This document shows positions 1 through 6,697 of a stretch of 7,240 nucleotides of DNA, one piece after another. A model generated the notes under the pieces. It was not told where the DNA came from and made no database searches. It worked only from the letters and a program-made list of their open reading frames with translations. The DNA lies in the NCBI GenBank assembly GCA_029861825.1, contig JAOTYN010000216.1, forward strand, positions 1 to 7,240, given 5' to 3'. How positions within the stretch are numbered: position 1 is the stretch's first letter; every line of letters begins with the position of its first letter. This DNA comes from Cyclobacteriaceae bacterium (GTDB lineage: Bacteria; Bacteroidota; Bacteroidia; Cytophagales; Cyclobacteriaceae). The translations under genes and the position numbers were made by a program.

Positions 1-469
1 TAGCCCGGCCGTGCATACAAATAAGGATGTTTTGCTGGTTTGCGTTTTGCATGATATGTTCTAAAGCTGCTTGCTGTCGTATCAGAACCTCTTCGGGGCT
101 TTCTCCCCCGGCTATACTTTGATGGGTAGCACCCTCCCGCCATTTGCGGGTCACTTCTTTATAATAGATATGATCGTTTTCACTAAAGGGTTTTCCCTCT
201 TTGCTGCCCCAGTGTATCTCATCGAGGCCCTCCAGAGGCGTGTGTCCAATACCATCATCGATAAAAGACTTCACCGACTGATGAGTTCTTCTCAAAGCTG
301 AGGTATATACCCAATCCCAGGACATGTGCTTGTAAGCCTGGTAGAATTTTTGCGCTTGACCCTGACCTACCTGATTCAAAGACGAATCTACCCCCCGACC
401 CTGGACGATGCCCTTTTTATTGAACTCCGTTTGACCGTGTCGCAGTATGAAAACTTTTTTGGTGTTCAA
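1..469 (-). CDS. Histidine phosphatase family protein (phosphoglycerate mutase-like), C-terminus cut by window edge
   Basis: The minus strand reads as 156 uninterrupted codons running off the left edge. The product begins MNTKKVFILRHGQTEFN, the signature N-terminus of the histidine phosphatase superfamily, with R10-H11-G12 carrying the phospho-accepting histidine. Further family residues are visible: the second arginine in TSALRRT (R61), the acid/base glutamate in LDEIHWG (E84), and the second histidine in ICMHGRA (H153) just before the edge. Members are usually about 190-220 residues, so roughly 40-60 are missing. The start is TTG at 469: the frame is open upstream to a TGA near 567 but has no ATG or GTG there, the homologous N-terminus begins at this codon, and a -7 element lies only 21 bp upstream. 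The family includes phosphoglycerate mutases, broad acid phosphatases and alpha-ribazole phosphatases; the substrate cannot be told. It is transcribed away from the men genes. Confidence 0.9.
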   Translation of the reverse strand, partial: MNTKKVFILRHGQTEFNKKGIVQGRGVDSSLNQVGQGQAQKFYQAYKHMSWDWVYTSALRRTHQSVKSFIDDGIGHTPLEGLDEIHWGSKEGKPFSENDHIYYKEVTRKWREGATHQSIAGGESPEEVLIRQQAALEHIMQNANQQNILICMHGRA

Positions 470-489
470 ATTCTTTAGATTTAAGCTGG

Positions 490-497
490 CAAAAATA
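490..497 (-). promoter_or_regulatory. -7 promoter element (TATTTTTG) for the histidine phosphatase gene
   Basis: On the minus strand positions 497 to 490 read TATTTTTG, an exact match to the Bacteroidota -7 consensus TAnnTTTG. It lies 21 bp before the TTG start at 469, giving a short leader. I see no convincing TTTG -33 element at the expected spacing, so the promoter is inferred from one box plus position. It also argues against any start further upstream. Confidence 0.5.
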
Positions 498-574
498 GTA
501 AAATCGACTGAACTTTTTAGCCAGGGCTTGGTTTCCCTAAAAAACCGGAATTTTGGACATATGGTTCATAAGCT

Positions 575-604
575 TTTGGTTTTGGGATTTCTGTCCTATT
601 TTTG
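575..604 (+). promoter_or_regulatory. Promoter of the men operon (TTTG / TATTTTTG)
   Basis: Positions 597-604 read TATTTTTG, an exact match to the Bacteroidota -7 consensus TAnnTTTG. A TTTG at 575-578, 18 bp upstream, fits the -33 box; a second TTTG at 581-584 is too close. Transcription should begin near 610, about 20 bases before the menI start. No operator or riboswitch-like structure is obvious in the short leader. Because the next four men genes are nearly gapless, this is likely the promoter for all five. Confidence 0.6.
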
Positions 605-629
605 TCACCGGCTAATCACATAAAGCTTA

Positions 630-1055
630 ATGCCTACTCCCAATCCTTTTCTGGAACAAGTAACAGCTCTTTCTAAGGGTACTATGGTTGAACATCTAGG
701 AATTGAATTTCTGGAAGCCAGCAAGGAGCGAATAAAGGCCAAGATGCCTGTTGACCATCGTACCGTGCAGCCCTTCGGGCTGCTTCATGGCGGGGCCAGT
801 GTATCATTAGCAGAAACCATAGGCAGCATTGCAGGTCAAATGCAAGCCCCTAAAGATAAAATGGTAGTGGGTGTTGAAATTAACGCCAACCATCTTAAAA
901 GTGCCTATGAGGGACAAACAGTTTATGGAGTAACCAAGCCCATACGCATTGGCAGCAATATCCAAGTTTGGAATATTGAGATTACCAACGAAGAGGATCA
1001 ATTGATTTGCATTAGTCGTTTGACTTTAGCAGTGGTCGATAGAAAACAAAAATGA
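630..1055 (+). CDS. menI: 1,4-dihydroxy-2-naphthoyl-CoA thioesterase, hotdog fold (MenI/YdiI-like)
   Basis: This 141-residue protein is a PaaI/YdiI-type single-hotdog thioesterase. The core reads QPFGLLHGGASVSLAET at residues 47-63, close to E. coli YdiI (MenI) as I recall it: Q47, H53, G54-G55 and the catalytic E62 fall one residue before the E. coli counterparts (Q48, H54, E63). Other shared stretches are VVGVEINANH and the beta-hairpin around IQVWNIEI. In E. coli the enzyme hydrolyses DHNA-CoA, the product of MenB, to free DHNA for prenylation. Acting in the cytosol, it would close the CoA-dependent part of the pathway encoded downstream. Its start has no clear Shine-Dalgarno sequence, as is usual for Bacteroidota. 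The TGA stop overlaps the next ATG (ATGA), implying translational coupling with menF. Automatic pipelines would probably call it only a PaaI family thioesterase; the men context makes the specific role likely but unproven. Confidence 0.85.
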   Translation: MPTPNPFLEQVTALSKGTMVEHLGIEFLEASKERIKAKMPVDHRTVQPFGLLHGGASVSLAETIGSIAGQMQAPKDKMVVGVEINANHLKSAYEGQTVYGVTKPIRIGSNIQVWNIEITNEEDQLICISRLTLAVVDRKQK

Positions 1056-2272
1056 GAAAAAGCAGCATACCATCCTCAAACTTGACCCTGCAAGACTATT
1101 CGGAATTTGCAATTTTTGCGGCTTGTTTCAGATTAGCCCACCAGTATCGGAAAGCCCTGGCACTTTGGCAGCTACCGGGAACCCAGCAACGACATCTCAT
1201 TATCGATTCCAGTGAAAATCTCCTAAGAGGGAAAATTGATTTGGAAGAGGCTCGTTCGGGTTTCGTATTTGCACCTTTTAATAACCCAAAAGGCTCAGAA
1301 AGCCTGCTGATAGAAGCTAGTATTCAAATAACTTCCGACCCCTTACAGGTACTGGTCCATCAGGAATTAAATGCGGATCGAAGCTTTATCGATGATTTAG
1401 AAATGGAATTGCAAGGGGGTTCGAAAGCTACACCAGTCTTTCGATTACCTAAAACAGCTCACCACAGCACCCAAGCCGCCTATGAAACCATGGTAGAGCA
1501 AGCTTTGGATGATATAGCTCAGCATAAATATTTAAAAGTAGTACCGGCTACTACCCTGGAAATTGACCTTGAACTAGAATTCAGTTGCCTGGATACCTTT
1601 GATCAATTGTGCAAGCACTATCCCAACGCTTTCAAATCCATCGTCTCCATTCCCCAGCAAGGTACTTGGATCGGTGCTTCACCGGAACCTATTATTGAAG
1701 TTGACAGACATCGTAAGTTTTTCACTGCCGCCTTGGCCGGTACACAAGCCTACCACCAGAAGGTACCTATACCTGAAGTGGCCTGGAGGCAAAAAGAGAT
1801 AGAAGAGCAAGCCCTGGTAAGTCGGTATATTATAAACTGTTTTAAAAAAATCCGCTTACGGGAATTTGAAGAGGTAGGTCCACGTACGGTTGTTGCCGGC
1901 AACCTACTTCACCTAAAAACTACCTATCAAGTAGATATGGAAGCTACTAACTTTCCGCAGTTAGGCACCGTTATGCTGGACCTTCTGCATCCCACTTCTG
2001 CGGTATGCGGTATGCCTCAGCTTCCTGCTAAGAAGTTCATCGAAGAACATGAGGGATTCGACAGACAATATTTCAGTGGCTACCTGGGACCCTTGAATAT
2101 GGAGGAAGAGACCCATTTGTTTGTTAATTTGAGGTGTCTGAGATTAAACCAGGGTAGCGCTACACTGTTTGCCGGCGCAGGCGTAACTGCCGATTCCAAC
2201 CCCCATAAGGAGTGGATCGAAACGCAGCTCAAGTTTGATACGTTACTGGCGGTGATCCAACCAAAAGCATAG
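1052..2272 (+). CDS. menF: Isochorismate synthase MenF
   Basis: This 406-residue chorismate-binding enzyme converts chorismate to isochorismate, the first committed step of menaquinone synthesis. Family landmarks occur in order: KVV with the general-base lysine K162; GASPE with the general-acid E212, exactly 50 residues on as in E. coli MenF (K190/E240); ALAGT 227-231; the helix with E252, which aligns with the Mg ligand E284 of E. coli; HPTSAVCGMP 313-322; AGAGV 374-378; and the C-terminal E387/E390 pair. The first 140 residues are the poorly conserved N-terminal half. The family His after the metal-ligand Glu in many members (EH) is Q253 here; E. coli MenF has Asn, so this is tolerated. The ATG overlaps the menI stop by 4 bases. 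An EntC/DhbC siderophore role is mechanistically possible, but the men neighbours and the absence of siderophore genes favour MenF. The TAG stop is in the same frame as the following menD. Confidence 0.93.
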   Translation: MRKSSIPSSNLTLQDYSEFAIFAACFRLAHQYRKALALWQLPGTQQRHLIIDSSENLLRGKIDLEEARSGFVFAPFNNPKGSESLLIEASIQITSDPLQVLVHQELNADRSFIDDLEMELQGGSKATPVFRLPKTAHHSTQAAYETMVEQALDDIAQHKYLKVVPATTLEIDLELEFSCLDTFDQLCKHYPNAFKSIVSIPQQGTWIGASPEPIIEVDRHRKFFTAALAGTQAYHQKVPIPEVAWRQKEIEEQALVSRYIINCFKKIRLREFEEVGPRTVVAGNLLHLKTTYQVDMEATNFPQLGTVMLDLLHPTSAVCGMPQLPAKKFIEEHEGFDRQYFSGYLGPLNMEEETHLFVNLRCLRLNQGSATLFAGAGVTADSNPHKEWIETQLKFDTLLAVIQPKA

Positions 2273-2278
2273 CCGGAT

Positions 2279-3982
2279 TTGAAACATCAACAGGCCATAG
2301 CAAATATCGCTGAGATTTGTGCAAGACATAATCTGAGCCAGGTGGTGCTTTCACCGGGATCCCGAAATGCTCCCTTGACCCTGGCCTTTAGCAGGCATCC
2401 TGCTATGAATATCCGGGTCATCCCTGATGAAAGATCCGCAGGATATATAGCTCTGGGAATAGCCCAAGCCACTGGAAAACCCGTAGTATTGATTTGTACC
2501 AGCGGTACTGCCGTATTGAATTACGGACCTGCCATTGCGGAAGCCTTTTATCAAAATGTACCTCTGTTGGTGCTAACCGCTGACCGCCCCCCTGAGTTGA
2601 TTGATCAGAGGGATGGGCAGACCATTAGGCAAAATCAGGTGTTTACCCCTCATGTCAAAGAAAGCTTCGTGCTGCCTGTGGCCCAAGACCATCCGGATGT
2701 TCTATGGGACATAGAATGGAAGACCAATCAAGCTATCCTCTGCTGCCAGCAAGAACTCCCTGGACCTGTGCATATGAATATACCATTGCGTGAGCCATTG
2801 TATCCGGATAGCGATGATAATTGGACTTATGAACTGCAACATGAGATTACCGTGGGAAATCCGGTGCAAAGTCAGATTCCAAAGGAGCAGTGGAGTGCCA
2901 TTACCTCCCGCATAAAAACCTCATCAAGGCCCTTGATCGTAGGCGGGCAATTTGCCTATGATCCACAATTAGTAATGACCTTACGGGATCTTTCTAACTA
3001 TAGCCAAATACCTATTATTGGAGATGCTGTTTCCAACATTCAGGGAATAGAAAACCTGGTAAAACACATAGAGACCATTACGGGCCAGAACGAAAAAGCC
3101 TTATCGGAATTACAGCCGGATTTGATCATTACCTACGGGCAAGGAGTGATCTCCAAGAATCTAAAACTATTCCTGAGGGCCTTCCCGGCCACAGAGCATA
3201 TCCATGTGCAACCTTACGGTATACCCGCCAATACTTATAAGAGCTTAACGCAGATAGTATCTGTTGACCCACTAAGCTTTTTCAAGCGACTGGCTCGAGA
3301 TATCACTACACCGGTGTCCCAGTCCTGGTACCTAAAATGGCAGCAGCAAGAACGACAAGCTGCGGACTTCATAGCCACCCAAGCTCAGGAATTGGGTATT
3401 CAGGAAATGCAGGCAGTGCAAAAAATCTTGGAGCACATGCCTGAAGCCAAGTTACATTTGGCTAACAGTATGCCGGTGCGTTGGGTTGATTTATTGGGTG
3501 TGGGGCCCCAGGTGAGAGCTGTATGGGCCAACCGAGGCGCCAGTGGCATTGACGGATGCTGTAGCACCGCCGTAGGTCATGCATTGGAAGACCAACAAAC
3601 ACATATCTTGATTACCGGGGACATGGCCTTCCACTACGATCGCAATGCCTATTGGCATAATTATCCTTTACCAAACTTAAAAATAATCATACTCAACAAT
3701 CAGGGTGGAGGTATATTCCGACTCATTGAAGGACCCTCCTCACACCCTGAAAGTGAGGAATATTTTGTGACCCACCAAAAGCTTACCGCCAAAAACACAG
3801 CGTCGGATTTTGGGTTTACCTATCTGTATGCGGAAAATAACCAGGAACTGGATAACTTACTGCCTCAACTATTTGCAAAACAGGAAAAGGCCTGTGTTTT
3901 AGAGATCAACCTCCCAACGAATGCAGGACCTAAGTACAGAGAATTGAAAGAACGAATACGTGATAATTATGAGCGAGATTAA
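2279..3982 (+). CDS. menD: 2-succinyl-5-enolpyruvyl-6-hydroxy-3-cyclohexene-1-carboxylate synthase MenD
   Basis: MenD is a thiamine-diphosphate enzyme that decarboxylates 2-oxoglutarate and adds the succinyl-semialdehyde unit to isochorismate, giving SEPHCHC. The 567-residue length is normal. The N-terminal pyrimidine-binding domain has SPGSRN (25-30), the cofactor-activating glutamate in DERSAGY (E51), CTSGTAVLNY (73-82) and TADRPPEL (100-107). The C-terminal pyrophosphate-binding domain has NRGASGIDG (418-426) and the metal/ThDP motif from G447-D448 to N473-N474, followed by QGGGIF. The start is a TTG 6 bases after the menF stop. It is forced: the menF TAG lies three codons upstream in the same frame, and the first in-frame ATG (residue 43) would remove SPGSRN. 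No Shine-Dalgarno sequence is visible, so translation probably depends on coupling to menF. The 3' end overlaps menB by 14 bases. Confidence 0.95.
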   Translation: MKHQQAIANIAEICARHNLSQVVLSPGSRNAPLTLAFSRHPAMNIRVIPDERSAGYIALGIAQATGKPVVLICTSGTAVLNYGPAIAEAFYQNVPLLVLTADRPPELIDQRDGQTIRQNQVFTPHVKESFVLPVAQDHPDVLWDIEWKTNQAILCCQQELPGPVHMNIPLREPLYPDSDDNWTYELQHEITVGNPVQSQIPKEQWSAITSRIKTSSRPLIVGGQFAYDPQLVMTLRDLSNYSQIPIIGDAVSNIQGIENLVKHIETITGQNEKALSELQPDLIITYGQGVISKNLKLFLRAFPATEHIHVQPYGIPANTYKSLTQIVSVDPLSFFKRLARDITTPVSQSWYLKWQQQERQAADFIATQAQELGIQEMQAVQKILEHMPEAKLHLANSMPVRWVDLLGVGPQVRAVWANRGASGIDGCCSTAVGHALEDQQTHILITGDMAFHYDRNAYWHNYPLPNLKIIILNNQGGGIFRLIEGPSSHPESEEYFVTHQKLTAKNTASDFGFTYLYAENNQELDNLLPQLFAKQEKACVLEINLPTNAGPKYRELKERIRDNYERD

Positions 3983-4790
3983 TTGGACCCCAATTAAGGA
4001 ATTCCAGGACATTAAGTTCGACTACTTCAATGGGGTGGCTAAAATAACCATCGACCGTCCACGAGTCTATAATGCCTTTCGACCGGAAACCAACATGGAA
4101 ATGATCGAAGCAATGGACATTTGCAGGGAGCGAACCGATGTTAGAGTGGTGATCCTTACAGGAACCGGCGACAAAGCCTTCTGTTCCGGAGGAGATCAGA
4201 ATGTGAAAGGGAAAGGTGGTTACATAGGTGAAGATGGAGTTCCCAGACTTAATGTTTTGGACCTGCATAAGAGGATCCGGTCGTTACCTAAACCGGTCAT
4301 CGCTATGGTTAACGGATATGCCATAGGAGGCGGACATGTACTGCATGTGGTCTGCGACTTGACCATTGCTTCTGATAACGCCATTTTCGGACAGACAGGC
4401 CCTAAGGTAGGCAGTTTCGATGCCGGCTTCGGCAGCAGTTATTTAGCCCGTCATGTGGGGCAGAAAAAAGCCCGTGAAATTTGGTTCTTGTGCAACCAAT
4501 ACAGCGCCAAAGAAGCAGAAACCATGGGTATGGTCAATAAGGTGGTTCCCCTGGAGGATTTGGAGACCACCACTCTGGAATGGTGTCGCACGATCATGAA
4601 GCGCAGCCCTCTGGCTATCCGCATGATCAAAAGAGGACTGAACGCGGAACTGGACGGACAAGCCGGAATTATGGAATTTGCCGGAGATGCCACCCTCATG
4701 TACTACTTAATGGATGAGGCGCAGGAAGGTAAAACCGCCTTCCTGGAGAAACGAGACCCTGATTTCGATAAATACCCAAAATTTCCCTAA
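3969..4790 (+). CDS. menB: 1,4-dihydroxy-2-naphthoyl-CoA synthase MenB
   Basis: MenB is a crotonase-superfamily enzyme that cyclises o-succinylbenzoyl-CoA to DHNA-CoA. The 273-residue product has the hallmark stretches: YNAFRPET (34-41), FCSGGDQNVKGKGGY (71-85) with the oxyanion-hole region, NGYAIGGGH (115-123), GQTGPKVGSFDAGFG (141-155) including the conserved S149 and D151, and the C-terminal segment ending FDKYPKFP. It has QTG at 142-144, as in E. coli MenB, where mycobacterial MenB has QTD. By established knowledge the Gly type uses bound bicarbonate as the catalytic base, so this enzyme is predicted to be bicarbonate-dependent. I chose ATG 3969 over the GTG at 3960, because MSEINW resembles known MenB N-termini and the GTG adds only three residues. 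The start lies inside menD in another frame, typical of translational coupling. Confidence 0.96.
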   Translation: MSEINWTPIKEFQDIKFDYFNGVAKITIDRPRVYNAFRPETNMEMIEAMDICRERTDVRVVILTGTGDKAFCSGGDQNVKGKGGYIGEDGVPRLNVLDLHKRIRSLPKPVIAMVNGYAIGGGHVLHVVCDLTIASDNAIFGQTGPKVGSFDAGFGSSYLARHVGQKKAREIWFLCNQYSAKEAETMGMVNKVVPLEDLETTTLEWCRTIMKRSPLAIRMIKRGLNAELDGQAGIMEFAGDATLMYYLMDEAQEGKTAFLEKRDPDFDKYPKFP

Positions 4791-4794
4791 TCAC

Positions 4795-5868
4795 TTGGCC
4801 ACGCTGGAATTTGACCAAGGCCTGTTCCATTTGGAGCAAAGGAACCAACCGGTTTCTAGCACCCTTACTCCTTACCAGCAACGTATGGTGCAGTTTTGCC
4901 AGCAATACTTAAAAGGTCAACCTGAATTTCAGCTGCAGACATCTGGCAGTACCGGAACACCCAAAAGCATTACCATAACCCATGGGCAAATGCAATCCTC
5001 TGCCCAGCTAACCATCCAGACCCTGGGCCTGAGTGAGGGCGATCGTCTTTTGATATGCCTTAATACAGACTTCATAGGCGGCAAAATGATGCTGGTACGG
5101 GGTATGGAGTTAAATGCCCATATGAAGATCATCTCGCCGAAGACCAATTTACTGGAGTATAAACCTGTAGATTTTATAGCCTTAGTACCCTTACAGGTAT
5201 ATGCCCTGTTAGCATCAGCCGAAGGTCTTCAATTCCTTGAAAGCTGTTCAAAAGTAATTATTGGAGGTGCTCCTTTGCAACAGCGGGCAGCGCAGGTTTT
5301 GGGTGAATTATCAAACGATGTATATCAAACCTTTGGTATGACCGAAACGGTATCCCATTTCGCATTAAAAAAGGTATCGGTTAAAAAGCCAGGGCCTTTT
5401 AAAGCCTTACCTGAAGTAGATTTAAGATTAGATGAAAGAGGGTGTCTGGTGGTGAAAGGACCCATGACGGATTTTGAGGAGGTAATTACCAATGATTTGG
5501 TAGAGTTTATGGGGGAAGGTCAATTTGAATGGATTGGCCGCTTCGATGAGGTGATAAATTCCGGAGGCTATAAAGTATATCCACCAAAAGTTAGCCAGGC
5601 CGTAGAAAAGGTGCTGGGAAGTATGGGTTATGACATGGAATTTATGGTTTTCGGACTGCCTCATGAAGATTTTGGCCAACTCTTGGCCCTGGTAATGCAA
5701 GGACCCCCGTTAGTTGCTCAGCAGGAGGAGGAGTTGGTTAAAGGCCTGAGGCAGCAGTTGCATACCTATGAAACACCGAAGAAATTAATGTACCTGCCCC
5801 ATTTTCCACGAACAGATACCGGAAAACCCTGTGTGCAGGCCATTAAAACAGTCCTCGCCAACATTTAA
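4795..5868 (+). CDS. menE: o-Succinylbenzoate-CoA ligase MenE (short AMP-binding enzyme)
   Basis: MenE adenylates o-succinylbenzoate and transfers it to CoA, supplying the MenB substrate. The 357-residue protein shows adenylate-forming (ANL) motifs in order: P-loop TSGSTGTPK (49-57), TFGMTETVSHF (179-189), TNDLVEF (232-238), GRFDEVINSGGYKVYP (248-263) and the C-terminal PRTDTGK with catalytic lysine K344. It is shorter than the roughly 450-490-residue enterobacterial and Bacillus enzymes, mainly through a reduced N-terminal part; short MenE is usual in Bacteroidota as I recall. The start is uncertain. I prefer the TTG 4 bases after the menB stop, which gives a sensible 48 residues before the P-loop and mirrors the TTG start of menD. 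An ATG at 4714 in the same frame would add 27 basic residues (MRRRKVKPP...) encoded over the conserved menB 3' end, which looks like chance. No rho-independent terminator follows. Confidence 0.9.
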   Translation: MATLEFDQGLFHLEQRNQPVSSTLTPYQQRMVQFCQQYLKGQPEFQLQTSGSTGTPKSITITHGQMQSSAQLTIQTLGLSEGDRLLICLNTDFIGGKMMLVRGMELNAHMKIISPKTNLLEYKPVDFIALVPLQVYALLASAEGLQFLESCSKVIIGGAPLQQRAAQVLGELSNDVYQTFGMTETVSHFALKKVSVKKPGPFKALPEVDLRLDERGCLVVKGPMTDFEEVITNDLVEFMGEGQFEWIGRFDEVINSGGYKVYPPKVSQAVEKVLGSMGYDMEFMVFGLPHEDFGQLLALVMQGPPLVAQQEEELVKGLRQQLHTYETPKKLMYLPHFPRTDTGKPCVQAIKTVLANI

Positions 5869-5907
5869 TTGCTAAGTTTCCAAAATGATAGTTTACCTAA
5901 AAATTGT

Positions 5908-5915
5908 TATATTTG
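5908..5915 (+). promoter_or_regulatory. -7 promoter element (TATATTTG) for the lipoprotein gene
   Basis: TATATTTG is an exact match to the Bacteroidota -7 consensus TAnnTTTG, 22 bases before the ATG at 5938. The expected -33 TTTG is not clear; only ATGA or TTTA-like sequences lie upstream. It suggests the lipoprotein can be transcribed independently of the men operon, although read-through from menE is also possible as no terminator separates them. Confidence 0.5.
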
Positions 5916-5937
5916 GATAGGCCATTTTTCGAATACC

Positions 5938-6555
5938 ATGAACGTAAAGGTATTTTTTAATCTTGTTTTGATTTGCTTGCTATCGGCATGTGGTGGCTAT
6001 ATTACCAACACCACAGTAGATGAAATTAATAAGCCCCCTAGCCGCACCATTGAAACCAGGATAAAATCTGAAGAAGCGGGTAACACAACGGGAGACAATA
6101 TTCACGATTATATGGATCGCCTGGCGGTTAAAGTACAAACCTCCGAGGGCATTACCATAGTTCCGTATAAGGAAGGCTTCCGGGTGATCATTAATTCAGA
6201 GCTTTTATTTTCTGGAGCCTCCCACACTGTACAGGATGCCCCCAAGTGCGTGGCCATATTCAAAACTCTTAAAGAGTCACCGTATGTTGATTACTTAATG
6301 GAGGTCCATACCGATGGAGAGGGCACTCGATACTATAATCAATCTCTCACCGAAAGAAGAGCGGAAAGCCTAAAGAAACTGTTCACAGATATTAATTTTC
6401 CTATGGACCGTTTAGAGATCAAGGCATACGGAGAAGACCAACCTATAGCGGAGAACTCCTTTGAATGGGGTAAGTATTTAAACCGGCGGGTAGAGGTCGG
6501 GGTATTTGCATCGGAAAAGCTTAAGGAGCTGGCACAAAAAGGGCCGGTTCAATAA
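5938..6555 (+). CDS. OmpA-family outer-membrane lipoprotein with peptidoglycan-binding domain
   Basis: The 205-residue product starts with a lipoprotein signal peptide: positive K4, hydrophobic core FFNLVLICLL, and lipobox L15-S16-A17-C18, so C18 should be lipidated. Residues about 20-65 are a polar linker. Residues about 75-190 form an OmpA C-terminal domain: EVHTDGEGTRYYNQSLTERRAESL has D126 and R141, the Asp/Arg pair 15 residues apart that binds diaminopimelate in this family, followed by KAYGEDQPI (163-170) and LNRRVEV (181-187). The likely role is anchoring the outer membrane to peptidoglycan in the periplasm; the exact partner is unknown. I chose ATG 5938 because it gives an ideal signal peptide and lies just after a promoter element. 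An in-frame TTG at 5869, directly after the menE stop, would put 23 extra residues before the signal sequence. It has no evident link to menaquinone synthesis. Confidence 0.9.
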   Translation: MNVKVFFNLVLICLLSACGGYITNTTVDEINKPPSRTIETRIKSEEAGNTTGDNIHDYMDRLAVKVQTSEGITIVPYKEGFRVIINSELLFSGASHTVQDAPKCVAIFKTLKESPYVDYLMEVHTDGEGTRYYNQSLTERRAESLKKLFTDINFPMDRLEIKAYGEDQPIAENSFEWGKYLNRRVEVGVFASEKLKELAQKGPVQ

Positions 6556-6562
6556 TGTAGGA

Positions 6563-6583
6563 CCTGCTTGTCGGCAGGCAAGC
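6563..6583. repeat. Short inverted repeat with two alternative pairings (CCTGC/GCAGG or GCTTG/CAAGC)
   Basis: Just after the lipoprotein stop, CCTGC at 6563-6567 can pair with GCAGG at 6574-6578, or GCTTG at 6566-6570 with CAAGC at 6579-6583. The two hairpins exclude each other. The sequence resembles the GC-rich CCTGCCnnnnGGCAGG palindromes that I recall as dispersed intergenic elements in Flavobacteriia. Whether it is one of these cannot be judged from one copy. Confidence 0.45.
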
Positions 6584-6588
6584 TATAG

Positions 6589-6607
6589 GTAGGAGTCTAA
6601 CTCCTGC
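6589..6607 (+). terminator. Hairpin after the lipoprotein gene, possible weak terminator
   Basis: AGGAGT (6591-6596) and ACTCCT (6600-6605) are perfectly complementary around a 3-base CTA loop. A G-U pair (6590/6606) and a G-C pair (6589/6607) extend the stem to 8 pairs. It lies 33 bases after the stop codon, a normal place for a terminator. No T-run follows on either strand, so it is not a canonical intrinsic terminator and may instead stabilise the 3' end of the mRNA. Confidence 0.35.
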
Positions 6608-6697
6608 AACTCCCATTCCAATTAAACTTCAGCTTTGTAGCCGTATTCTTTACTTAAATAGCCCATTTTCAGAAGCATACACGGAGAGGCATAGATT

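Noticed and set aside
71..301. Plus-strand open frame of 76 codons
   Set aside because: It is antisense to the histidine phosphatase, whose minus-strand product has clear catalytic motifs; this frame has none.
567..628. Two AAGCTT-containing near-repeats (CATAAGCTT and CATAAAGCTT) flanking the men promoter as an operator pair
   Set aside because: Short, imperfect and AT-rich; chance occurrence is likely and no regulator binding motif is recognised.
3960..3968. GTG start for menB giving three extra residues
   Set aside because: The ATG at 3969 gives an N-terminus typical of MenB; the GTG adds only Met-Ile-Ile and no better initiation site.
1052..3982. menF-menD as one natural fused gene broken by a sequencing error at TAG
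   Set aside because: Both proteins have complete, normal ends and the usual separate lengths; nothing requires a fusion.
3930..4268. Minus-strand open frame of 112 codons inside menB
   Set aside because: Shadow of menB; translation has no recognisable domain and menB is unmistakable.
5869..5937. TTG start for the lipoprotein directly after the menE stop
   Set aside because: It would place 23 residues before a textbook lipoprotein signal peptide, and the promoter element at 5908-5915 lies inside this extension.
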